This document shows positions 15,889 to 23,957 of a stretch of DNA of 64,000 nt, piece after piece (the first letter of the stretch is position 1; each line of letters begins with the position of its first letter). The position numbers were made by a program, and so were the translations under genes. The stretch comes from Rhodanobacteraceae bacterium (lineage in GTDB: Bacteria > Pseudomonadota > Gammaproteobacteria > Xanthomonadales > SZUA-5). The stretch lies in the NCBI GenBank assembly GCA_016713135.1, contig JADJPR010000003.1, forward strand, positions 62,001 to 126,000, given 5' to 3'. The notes beneath the pieces are model-generated. The model made no database searches. It was not told the DNA's origin and worked only from the letters and a program-made list of their open reading frames with translations.

Positions 15889-18033
15889 TCAGAACTGCCA
15901 GCTCACGCCCGCCTGCACCAGCCGCGGTGGGCCTACCTGGATGCCGCGGGTGCGGTCGGCGATGTAGTCGCGGTCGGCGGCGTTCTTGACCGTCAGGAAC
16001 AGGCCCCAGGGCGCGTCGAGCGGGGTGTAGTTGAGCGACAGGTTGAGCAGCGCGTAGCTGCCGAGTTCGCCGAACTGGCCGGTGGCATCGACATCCGTCC
16101 GGTTGGCGAAGTCGCCGGACTGGCGCCCGACATAGACGCCCTCGATGGAGGCATCCCAGGGTCCGATCGCATGGCCGACGCGGATGGTGGCGGTCTGCTT
16201 CGGCGCATACGGCAAGCGATTGCCCGGCTCGCTCCCGCCGACGACTGCGCCGCTGGTGACCGAACGCAGGGTGGTTTCCTGGCGCGCGGTGGGCAGCCAG
16301 GTCAGTGCGACATTGGCGTAGCTGCGTCCTCGGCCCACCCAGCCATCGCGCGAGAACATGCCGGAGAACTCGAAGCCCTGGTACAGCGTTTCGCCCTCGG
16401 CGAGCGGCGTGCTGCCGCCGGCGATCGAGCCGACCACGATCTGGCTCAGGAAGTGGTTGCGGAAGGCGGTCGCCTCGATGCTGTTGCCCGGCGAGAGTTC
16501 GGCACGCCAGCCGAGTTCCAGATTGCGGCTGTCCTCGGCATCCACTTCGACATTGCCGCCGTTGCCATCGATGATGTCCTCGGCGCGCGGCGGCGCGAAA
16601 CCCTTGTGCGCGCCGGCGAACACACTGTGGCGCTCGTCGATGCGGTAGTTGAAGCCCAGGCCCGGAATGATTTCGGTGATGCTGTCTGCGCCGCTGGCGC
16701 CATTCAGATCGTTGCGGCGCTCGTATTCGACATGCTCGACGCGCACGGCTGGGACGATCGCCAGCGCGCCGGCTTCGAAGCGGTTGCTGACGAATCCCGA
16801 ATGCCCGCGGGTCTCGCGGCGCTGGTCCTCGGCCAGGGTGCCGGTGCGCCCGGTGGCGCTGGTCGCGTTGATCTGGCGACGCTCCTGCGACTCCCAGTGC
16901 GCGCGGACGCCGGCATTGAGTTCGGAGGGTAGCCCGAAGGCGGTCCAGTCCAGCCGCAGGCGCGGCTCGATGCCGTAGGTGTCGTAGTCGCGCAGCCGCC
17001 CTTGGGCCGAGTTGCAGGCGTCGAAGTCGACCCGCTCGCCGCGCAGGCGCGCGTCGCGGAAGGCTGTGCCGCACTGGGTGTCGGTGGTGGTGGACGACTG
17101 GCGCCACCAGTCGCGCTCGAAGACGAAGCCGTAGGCGCTGGTGGTCAGCGTCAGCGCTTCGCTGGCGGCCCATTCGTGGGTTGCCGAAACACCGTAGCGG
17201 TTGATGTCGAAGTTGGCGTTCTGGTCGAAGCCGTATTGGCGCCCGAAGTTGCGGTACTCGGCCTCGGTCAGGCCCGAGTAGCCCACCTGCGAGTCCTCGC
17301 TGAGCCAGGTGCCGCGCAGGGTCAGCGCCTGCAAGTCGCCGATGTCGATCGCGTACTTGAGGTTGAAGTCGGTCTGCTCAAGTTCCAGCGTGTCGCGCGC
17401 GCCGTCGCCCTGCTTGCGCACCAGGTCGACCAGGAAACCGCCGCCGCCCACGCTGGCGCGTGCGTTGATGTAATCGCGGTTCCCGGCGGTCAGCGCCAGT
17501 TGGCCTTCGAAGTCCTCGGGTGGATCGGGCGTGATGTAGTTGATCACGCCGCCGATGGTCTGCGGGCCGAAGGCCAGCATGCCCACGCCCTTCAACACCT
17601 CGATGCGCTCGTAACGGTCGACCGGCGCGTGGTAGTAGCTGGCGTTGTCGCCATAAGGCGCGTAGGCGGCCGGGATGCCGTCCTCCATCAGCAGCACCTT
17701 GGTCGAGCGCGTCGGGTTGAGCCCGCGGATGCCGATGTTCGGGCGGATGCCAAAGCCCTCCTCGTCGCGAGTCACGATGCCGGCGACCTTGCGCAAGGCC
17801 TCGCTGACCGAGAACACATGGGCGGAGCGGATCTCCTCGGCGTCGATCAGCGAGGCGCTGCCCGGCTGCGCCTTGGCATCGCCCTGTTCGCCGACCACCA
17901 CCACGCGCGCCAGCTTGCGTGGCGAGTCTCGGTCAGGATCGGGTGACGGGGTGGCGAGGGCGTGCGACAGCGGCAGGGCTGCGCAGATCGCAGCGGACAA
18001 CAGGCGGCAGGACATCGAGGATTTCCGGGACAA
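15889..18033 (-). CDS. TonB-dependent outer-membrane receptor, iron/siderophore type (FecA-like)
   Basis: A 714-residue receptor. The signal peptide ends near ALPLSHALA; a TonB box-like ARVVVVGEQ follows. The plug domain (about 60-170) contains RPNIGIRGLNPTRSTKVLLM and ERIEVLKGVGMLAFGPQTIG. The rest is a beta-barrel ending in a C-terminal Phe (VQAGVSWQF), the usual outer-membrane assembly signal. Such receptors import ferric chelates using proton-motive force through TonB-ExbBD. A Fur-like box and a 42-codon membrane-peptide gene lie just upstream on the same strand. The exact substrate is inferred only from similarity to ferric citrate-type receptors. Confidence 0.9.
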   Translation of the reverse strand: MSRKSSMSCRLLSAAICAALPLSHALATPSPDPDRDSPRKLARVVVVGEQGDAKAQPGSASLIDAEEIRSAHVFSVSEALRKVAGIVTRDEEGFGIRPNIGIRGLNPTRSTKVLLMEDGIPAAYAPYGDNASYYHAPVDRYERIEVLKGVGMLAFGPQTIGGVINYITPDPPEDFEGQLALTAGNRDYINARASVGGGGFLVDLVRKQGDGARDTLELEQTDFNLKYAIDIGDLQALTLRGTWLSEDSQVGYSGLTEAEYRNFGRQYGFDQNANFDINRYGVSATHEWAASEALTLTTSAYGFVFERDWWRQSSTTTDTQCGTAFRDARLRGERVDFDACNSAQGRLRDYDTYGIEPRLRLDWTAFGLPSELNAGVRAHWESQERRQINATSATGRTGTLAEDQRRETRGHSGFVSNRFEAGALAIVPAVRVEHVEYERRNDLNGASGADSITEIIPGLGFNYRIDERHSVFAGAHKGFAPPRAEDIIDGNGGNVEVDAEDSRNLELGWRAELSPGNSIEATAFRNHFLSQIVVGSIAGGSTPLAEGETLYQGFEFSGMFSRDGWVGRGRSYANVALTWLPTARQETTLRSVTSGAVVGGSEPGNRLPYAPKQTATIRVGHAIGPWDASIEGVYVGRQSGDFANRTDVDATGQFGELGSYALLNLSLNYTPLDAPWGLFLTVKNAADRDYIADRTRGIQVGPPRLVQAGVSWQF

Positions 18034-18065
18034 GACCGATGCCGCGCAGCATATTCACCGAAAAT

Positions 18066-18084
18066 CTAAATGACAACCATTCTC
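18066..18084 (-). promoter_or_regulatory. Fur-like box upstream of the TonB receptor
   Basis: On the minus strand GAGAATGGTTGTCATTTAG matches 12 of 19 positions of the Fur consensus GATAATGATAATCATTATC. It lies 33 bases before the receptor start codon, a typical repressor position. The region is noticeably more AT-rich than its surroundings. Confidence 0.65.
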
Positions 18085-18117
18085 GTTGACATGGATCAGG
18101 GCCCGTGCCCGTCGGGC

Positions 18118-18246
18118 TCATCGTGTGGAGCGCGATTTCCGCAGTGCCACCACGGCGAGGCCGGCGCCCATCGCGAGCATGAAGCCGATCACGGCGATGG
18201 CGAACTGGCCCTCGGTGCTGGTCAGCAGTTCCTGGAGGATGCGCAT
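18118..18246 (-). CDS. 42-residue single-pass membrane peptide (DUF3149-like)
   Basis: The frame starts MRILQELLTSTEGQFAIAVI, continues GFMLAMGAGLAVVALRKSRS and then stops. It has a short acidic amphipathic head, one membrane helix of about 22 residues and a basic tail. GGAG lies seven bases before the ATG. Size and layout match DUF3149 peptides, which are often found near iron receptors. It is on the same strand and about 85 bases upstream of the receptor gene, with the Fur-like box between them. It is shorter than most gene-calling limits and could easily be missed. Confidence 0.65.
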   Translation of the reverse strand: MRILQELLTSTEGQFAIAVIGFMLAMGAGLAVVALRKSRSTR

Positions 18247-18414
18247 GGTGGTACTCCGGTTTGGACTTGCGCAAAAGGGTAGCTGCACCAGATACCGCCG
18301 GCTTGAGCGGGATCAATGCGCGCGGGGGCTGTCCGGCGCAGGCGGCTGCGAGCAGAATCGGGCCAGCGCGCTGCTTGTCGAGTCGATCACCTGAACGGGG
18401 GAGTGGCCTGGCCG

Positions 18415-19668
18415 ATGGACGAGGAACTGATCCGCTACCGAGACCTGGACGCCGAACTGGTCGCGCTGGTCAAGGACATCAAGATGCTCAGCACGCTGAG
18501 CTGGCCCAAGCGCATGCAGGACCAGTTCATCGCCGATTTCAGGGCCGGCAAGCACCAGCTTCCGCAGGTCGAATACAAGAAGTTCAACTTCGGCGACCGC
18601 CGCCGCGCGCTGAAGGCGATCGCGCAGCAATGCGACGCGGCGCATCCCATCGGCAACTACCTGCAGCGCACCGCGCACTCCTGGCAGGTGGCGACGCTGC
18701 TGCTCGACCATCTCGGCAGCAAGGAGATGACCGAGTACTCGGCGCACCTGTACGGGCGCCCGGGCGACCGCATCGCCGGGTCTGCGGTCAACAACCTCGA
18801 AGCTGCGCGCCATTTCATCGGCGCCGCCGACGACATCCTCGGCAACGATGCGCTGGGCGAGGTCGAGTACTGCCTGTCGGCGGAGATTCTCAAGCACGAG
18901 ATGGAGCACCGGCTGGCCGAGGTCTTCACCCAGCACAAGGTCACGGTGGTGGTCGATCCGGACCTGGTCGCCAAGGCCGCCGCCGGCCCGACCCGTATCC
19001 GCCTGCGCCAGAGCACCTGTTTCTCCGAGTACGACCTGTCGCAGTTGCTGGAGCACGAGGCCTTCGTGCACTCGCTGACCTCGCTCAACGGCCGCAACCA
19101 GACCAACCTCGGCAGCCTGGGCCTGAACTCGCCGCGCATCACCGCCACCCAGGAAGGCCTGGCGGTGTTCTCGGAACTGGTCACCGGATCGATCGACATC
19201 ATGCGCATGAAGCGCATCTCGCTGCGCATCCTGGCGATCGACATGGCCCTGCGCGGCGCCAACTTCATCGAGGTATTCAGCTTCTTCCTGGAGCAGGGCC
19301 AGAGCGAGGCCGAGAGCTTCACCTCGGCGATGCGCGTATTCCGCGGCGCGCCCACCGAGGGTGGCTCGGCCTTCACCAAGGACACCGTCTACCTGCACGG
19401 CCTGCTCAGCGTGCACACCTTCTTCCGCTGGGCCCTGCGCAGCGGCAAGCTGGAACTGGCGCAGCATCTGTTCGCCGGCAAGATGACCCTGCAGGACGTG
19501 GTCGAACTGGAACCCTACGTGCAAAGCGGTTTTATCGACCCGCCGATGTACCTGCCGCCGTGGATGCGCCGCACCAACGGACTCGCCGGGTATCTTTCCT
19601 TCTCGCTCTTCGTCAATCGAATCCGCCTCGACCAGGTCGAGCGCGAGCATGTGCTGATGGGTGTGTGA
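18415..19668 (+). CDS. QEGLA-motif DUF1704 protein, putative zinc carboxypeptidase (MATCAP-like)
   Basis: A 417-residue protein with HEAFVH (214-219) and TQEGLAVFSE (QEGLA at 246-250), the two signatures of the DUF1704 family. HExxxH plus the downstream Glu forms a zinc site; the eukaryotic relatives are tubulin tyrosine carboxypeptidases. Bacterial members have been labelled 'flavohemoglobin expression-modulating', but their peptide substrate is not established. I chose the ATG giving MDEELIRYRD; a purine-rich GGGGGAG lies about 12 bases upstream. It is followed by rnpB on the same strand. Confidence 0.88.
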   Translation: MDEELIRYRDLDAELVALVKDIKMLSTLSWPKRMQDQFIADFRAGKHQLPQVEYKKFNFGDRRRALKAIAQQCDAAHPIGNYLQRTAHSWQVATLLLDHLGSKEMTEYSAHLYGRPGDRIAGSAVNNLEAARHFIGAADDILGNDALGEVEYCLSAEILKHEMEHRLAEVFTQHKVTVVVDPDLVAKAAAGPTRIRLRQSTCFSEYDLSQLLEHEAFVHSLTSLNGRNQTNLGSLGLNSPRITATQEGLAVFSELVTGSIDIMRMKRISLRILAIDMALRGANFIEVFSFFLEQGQSEAESFTSAMRVFRGAPTEGGSAFTKDTVYLHGLLSVHTFFRWALRSGKLELAQHLFAGKMTLQDVVELEPYVQSGFIDPPMYLPPWMRRTNGLAGYLSFSLFVNRIRLDQVEREHVLMGV

Positions 19669-19767
19669 ACGGCCGCTTGTGCGCTGTGAGCTGTGCCGCA
19701 GAAGCCATGAAGCCGGACAACACTTGCGCCGGGAACCCCGCTACACTCCGCGTCCCCGCCGATCCGG

Positions 19768-20140
19768 CGTTGGTCAAACGGTCGCGGTGCGGCCCGCAAG
19801 GGTGCGTATCGAGGAAAGTCCGGGCTGCACAGGGCAAGGTGCCAGATAACGTCTGGGGGGCGAGAGCCTACGGACAGTGCAACAGAGAGCAGACCGCCAG
19901 CGGCCCGTCGCAAGGCGGGAGCGGGCAAGGGTGAAACGGTGCGGCAAGAGCGCACCGCGTCGGTGGCAACACGCGACGGCATGGCAAACCCCACCTGCAG
20001 CAAGGCCGAATAGGGGGAGCATGGCGCGGCCCGCGTCTTCCCCGGGTAGGCTGCTTGAGGCCAGCGGCGACGCTGGTCCCAGAGGAATGACCGTTCACGA
20101 CAGAACCCGGCTTATCGACCGACCCGGGCGGCGGGGGCTT
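19768..20140 (+). ncRNA. rnpB: RNase P RNA, class A
   Basis: The universally conserved GAGGAAAGTCCGGGCT lies near 19812, followed by ACAGAGAGCAGACCGC and GGGTGAAACGGTGCGGCAAG. Near the 3' end is ACAGAACCCGGCTTATCGAC. P1 can form from GTTGGTC (19769-19775) with GACCGAC (20117-20123). The sequence follows E. coli M1 RNA segment by segment. A GC-rich stretch ending in CTTTTTCCC after P1 may serve as terminator, and TACACT about 22 bases before P1 is a possible -10. This ribozyme matures tRNA 5' ends. Confidence 0.97.
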
Positions 20141-20354
20141 TTTCCCGGTGTTGCTTGTGGCTGCGCAAGGGCCCGATTTCGGTTGCTGGTTTCTGGTCGT
20201 TGGCAGCAAACGTGCACGGCGCCTCCAGCTGCCGGTTTCTGCACGCCGTTGCCGCCAACAACCAGCTCTCGGAAGGTGCGCGAAGCTTCTCCGACACCTG
20301 GCAATTCATGTTGCAGACTGTAATATCGCCCGTTTTCGTCGGCCCAAATTGCGC

Positions 20355-23300
20355 ATGCGCCTGCACCTCCTGTTGACCGCCCTTGCTGTTGCCAACCCGG
20401 CTTACGCGCAGATCGAGCCGATCTGGTCATCCACCGAATCCGAGGTCATTCCCTACGCCGCCCAGTTCGGCCGCACCGAGCATGTGCTGCTGCAGGACGG
20501 CAACGCCTTCATGGTCGCCAGCGAGACCAGTCGCGACGGGCTCGCCAGCAGCGTGAGGCTCGCCATCGATGGCAGCGCGGTGACCGGCCAGTTCGGTCAC
20601 CAGCCGATCGCCGGCGGGCGCCTGTCGCCGGAGGCGGTACTCGCGACGCAGGGCGATCGCGTGCTGCTGGCGATGACCGAACTCGACAACACGCGGGCGC
20701 TGGTGGCGATGGTCGACACCGCCGGGAACCTGCGCTGGGTGCGGCCGCGTTACGCCGGGCAGGCGCGCTTTCTCGCCAATGGCGACGTCCTGCTGGCGTC
20801 GGGCAATCGCCTGATCCGCGTCAACGGCAGCGATGGCGACACCATGTGGGTGCGCAACCTGCTCGAACTGCATCCGCATGCCGGCTCGGTCGCTTTCCAG
20901 TTGCCGACGGCCATCGACACCCTCATTCCGCTGTCGCTGTCCTTCAGCATCGGCACGCCGGACGGCGTCGGCATCCACCCCGATCCGCTGCTGGTGTCGC
21001 TGGACGCCGCCAGCGGCGCGGTGCAATGGTCGCTGCCGCGGGCGCCAGGCGCGGCGCGGGTGTTCGAAGCCTGTGCGCCGGTGAAGCTCGCCAGCGACAC
21101 CGTGCGTGCCTACTTCGAAATGACCAACGGACAGGTCGATGCGGTGCTCGAGCGCCGCAACGATTTCAACGGCACGCTGCTGTGGTCGACGCGGGTGCCT
21201 GCCGTGGACTACAGCAATGGACCGTGCGCGCTGGAGTCCAGCAACAGCCTGGTCGCGCTGTCGACGCACGACGAAGTCACGCAATCGACGCTGGTGGCGC
21301 TCGACCATGCCGGTGGCCTGCGTTGGCGGACCACGCTGCCAAGCACGCTGCCCGCAAGCCTGCGCGCGGCGGCCGATGGTGCAATCCTGGTGGCGACCCA
21401 GCAAGCACTCGCAGGCGGTCTCGGCACCGTCGCGCAGCGCCGACGCGTCAGCGATGGTGCGGTCGACTGGTCGGTCGAGATTCCCGCGCGCAATGTCGAC
21501 TGGCGCCTGGTCGGCAGCGAGTTGCGCATCGCGTGGTCGCTCGACAACCTGCAATCCGAGCTGCATCTGGAGCGACGCGTGGCGGCGACCGGCGCGCTGA
21601 TCGATGCGCACAGCGCCCTCGCACAAGCGCAGGCGCGGCGTCGCGCCGATGTCGAGTTCGTCGGCATCGAGCCCTACGCCGCGATGGCCGGCCTCGGCCC
21701 CGACCAGCGCGGCGTGCGCGTGCGCCGGCTCGATCCGGACACCGGCGCACCGATCTGGGAGCAACTGCTGGAACTCGACGAGTATCCGTCGCGCATTGAT
21801 GCGGTCCGCGTGCAGGGCGGTGCGGCCTCACGCCTGCTGGTGCACGTGGTGTATGTCGACAGCGATCTGCTGCGACCGGCGCTGCGCCAGGCGGTGCTCA
21901 GCATCGACAGCGCCAGCGGCGCGCTGCTGTGGCAGTCCGCGTGGCGGTCGTCGCCGTTCGGAATCCGCAGCGTGGTTTCTGGCCCCAATGGCGAAGTCCA
22001 CGTGGTCCATCCCGAGTGCATCGACCCGCCGGCGTGCACCCAGGAATTCGAATTCGTCGCGAAGCTGTCCCCGCTCGGCGGACAGGTGCTGTGGGACGTG
22101 CCGGTGCCGAATTTCACCACCCTGCTGGGTGCGCGCGCGCTTGACCTGGTGGTGCTGGGTGGCGGCGGCATCGGCATCCTCGGCGCCGCCAGCGGCGACG
22201 CGCTGTGGTCGCAACCGGTCGCTGGTGCCCTGCAGTCGATCATCGCCGCGGCCAACGGCGATCTCTACACCTCCCGCCAGGTCACCACCTCAGGCCAGTC
22301 GCGCAGCTTCGTCGAGCGCCGCTCCGGCGTCGATGGGCTCGCCATGTGGAGCGTCGATCCGGGCGCACCCGGTGCCCGCGTGTCCGGGCCACTGATTGCC
22401 ACGCTGGCGGACGGCGACCTGCTGCTGAGCGCGCGGCTGCTCGGCACCGAGCCGGGCCAGTCGGGCGTGAGCCGGCCGCTGCTCGCACGCATCGACAGCG
22501 CGAGCGGACAGGTCGAATGGAGCGTGAATCCGACGCTGCAGAATGGGCGCTGGATGAGCGTGCGCCCGGTGGAGGGAGGCAGCGTCTCGCACCGTTGGGC
22601 GCGCAGCCTGCGCTACCAGGGCAGCGTGGACTTCGAAGTCGAGGAGCGCCTGGCGTTGACCACCGTGGCCCTCGCCGATGGCTTCATCGGCGCCGAACAC
22701 CAATATGCGCAGGCCTACGACCCGCCGCTGGCCTCGCGCATCCTCGGCAATGGCCTCCTCACCCGCGTCACCGCGACCGGCTCGCCGATGGTGGAGAACT
22801 ACACGGTCGGCGCCAACGGCATCGACCTGCCGCGGCTGGAACGCTGGCCGGCAGGCGGCACCAACCATGGCGATCTGCGCCTGCACCTGCTCGGCGAGCC
22901 CGGACGGATCACGGCGCAGGGCGCATCGACGTCGGTCGAAATCGAGATCGAGAACGCGTCGCCCGGCGCCGTCAGCGATGTCCTGGTCGGATTCGCGTCC
23001 ACCCGCGATGGCCTGATCGCCCAGTTGCGCGGCTGCGAGTTGACCGTCGGCGTTGGCACCTGCCCGATCGTGATCAACAGTGGCATCGACCAGGTCGTCG
23101 CCCTCGGCAGCGGCGCCAGCATGCGGCTGCGCTACGACATCTCCGATCCCGACTTCCAGCCCAGGCAAGCGCGCGGCGGCGACGGCGCGCGCGGCTTGTT
23201 CCACATCGATCCGCCCTACGCCTTCGGCGATCACGACCTCGGCGACAACCTCGCCGAGATCCGCATGGCATTGGGTGGGACATCGATCGGTTTCGAATGA
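20355..23300 (+). CDS. Large secreted PQQ/WD40-like beta-propeller protein
   Basis: A 981-residue exported protein; the signal peptide is MRLHLLLTALAVANPAYA. Many repeats of the type 'LVALDxxxGxLRWxxxLP' recur (for example LVALDHAGGLRWRTTLPSTL, LSIDSASGALLWQSAWRSSP), each resembling a PQQ-like beta-propeller blade. The C-terminal 130 residues (from GRITAQGASTSVEIEIENAS) look like a DUF11/CARDB-type immunoglobulin-like domain. It likely forms one or two propellers in the periplasm or at the surface. Ligand and function are unknown; similar proteins in Xanthomonadales are uncharacterised. It follows rnpB, with no clear ribosome binding site. Confidence 0.78.
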   Translation: MRLHLLLTALAVANPAYAQIEPIWSSTESEVIPYAAQFGRTEHVLLQDGNAFMVASETSRDGLASSVRLAIDGSAVTGQFGHQPIAGGRLSPEAVLATQGDRVLLAMTELDNTRALVAMVDTAGNLRWVRPRYAGQARFLANGDVLLASGNRLIRVNGSDGDTMWVRNLLELHPHAGSVAFQLPTAIDTLIPLSLSFSIGTPDGVGIHPDPLLVSLDAASGAVQWSLPRAPGAARVFEACAPVKLASDTVRAYFEMTNGQVDAVLERRNDFNGTLLWSTRVPAVDYSNGPCALESSNSLVALSTHDEVTQSTLVALDHAGGLRWRTTLPSTLPASLRAAADGAILVATQQALAGGLGTVAQRRRVSDGAVDWSVEIPARNVDWRLVGSELRIAWSLDNLQSELHLERRVAATGALIDAHSALAQAQARRRADVEFVGIEPYAAMAGLGPDQRGVRVRRLDPDTGAPIWEQLLELDEYPSRIDAVRVQGGAASRLLVHVVYVDSDLLRPALRQAVLSIDSASGALLWQSAWRSSPFGIRSVVSGPNGEVHVVHPECIDPPACTQEFEFVAKLSPLGGQVLWDVPVPNFTTLLGARALDLVVLGGGGIGILGAASGDALWSQPVAGALQSIIAAANGDLYTSRQVTTSGQSRSFVERRSGVDGLAMWSVDPGAPGARVSGPLIATLADGDLLLSARLLGTEPGQSGVSRPLLARIDSASGQVEWSVNPTLQNGRWMSVRPVEGGSVSHRWARSLRYQGSVDFEVEERLALTTVALADGFIGAEHQYAQAYDPPLASRILGNGLLTRVTATGSPMVENYTVGANGIDLPRLERWPAGGTNHGDLRLHLLGEPGRITAQGASTSVEIEIENASPGAVSDVLVGFASTRDGLIAQLRGCELTVGVGTCPIVINSGIDQVVALGSGASMRLRYDISDPDFQPRQARGGDGARGLFHIDPPYAFGDHDLGDNLAEIRMALGGTSIGFE

Positions 23301-23479
23301 CCGCGACAGGGATCGCGCGCGAGCGCGCTCCTACAGATTCGCCGTCAGCCCGGAGGTGACCATAGGAGTCCCGGCCATCCCTGTTGGTGCGCTGATTCGC
23401 GCCACATACTGAGTGGCGGTTCCGTTGAACATTTTTCTTGTCCTTTGCGGACAAAGTGCTGTTTTTCAGCCCCTTGCGT

Positions 23480-23535
23480 CATGTTTGGTGAGAGTCCCGG
23501 TCGCCCCTGCCGGTGCGCTTATTCGCGCATCGAAC
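23480..23535 (+). repeat. 55-bp dispersed repeat, copy 1
   Basis: It starts CATGTTTGGTGAGAGTCCCG and ends CTTATTCGCGCATCGAAC. It is followed closely by the GGACGCAAA-word palindrome. A degraded partial copy lies at about 23371-23408. Confidence 0.85.
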
Positions 23536-23568
23536 CGTGACTCTCGCAAGATCGCGGACTGTGTTTTT

Positions 23569-23670
23569 GGACGCAAAGGACGCAAAGGACGCAAAGGACG
23601 CAAAGGAAATCAAACGCGATACAGCGCTGGGGTATCCCCGGCACTTGCTGTCTTTGCGTCCTTTGCGTAC
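23569..23670. repeat. Inverted repeat with arms built from GGACGCAAA words (first)
   Basis: The left arm has four perfect tandem GGACGCAAA units. The right arm is CTTTGCGTCCTTTGCG, complementary to part of the left, and the loop is about 50 bp. A lone fragment of the same word occurs at 23427-23450. Confidence 0.88.
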
Positions 23671-23730
23671 TCAATCACAGGGTCGTCGTTTCGCACGGGC
23701 TGAAAATGTATGAAATTCAACACCTTGGCG

Positions 23731-23786
23731 CATGTTCGGTGAGAGTCCCGGTCGCCCCTGCCGGTGCGCTTATTCGCGCATCGAAC
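23731..23786 (+). repeat. 55-bp dispersed repeat, copy 2
   Basis: It is nearly identical to copy 1 (CATGTTCGGTGAGAGTCCCG ... CGCGCATCGAAC) and is again followed, about 25 bases later, by a GGACGCAAA-word palindrome. Confidence 0.85.
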
Positions 23787-23812
23787 TTCTTCGCGACCCG
23801 CGCCACTTTTCT

Positions 23813-23894
23813 TGTCCGCAAAGGACGCAAAGAACGCAAAGGAAGCGAAAGCGGTTTCCGCTCTTCTTTGCGTCCTTCGCGTCCTTTGCGGACA
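23813..23894. repeat. Inverted repeat with arms built from GGACGCAAA words (second)
   Basis: TGTCCGCAAAGGACGCAAAG pairs with CTTTGCGTCC...CCTTTGCGGACA to give a long, almost continuous stem around a short loop. It lies in the convergent gap before the carbamoyltransferase gene. Confidence 0.88.
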
Positions 23895-23957
23895 AACTGC
23901 TCTTCAGATCAATGAGTTATCGGATGTTTGGTAAGAGCGCGCGCGGTGCTCCTGCGC

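Noticed and set aside
23569..23610. Tandem GGACGCAAA units considered as a CRISPR-like array
   Set aside because: The units are 9 bases with no unique spacers and no cas genes nearby; they form one arm of a palindrome.
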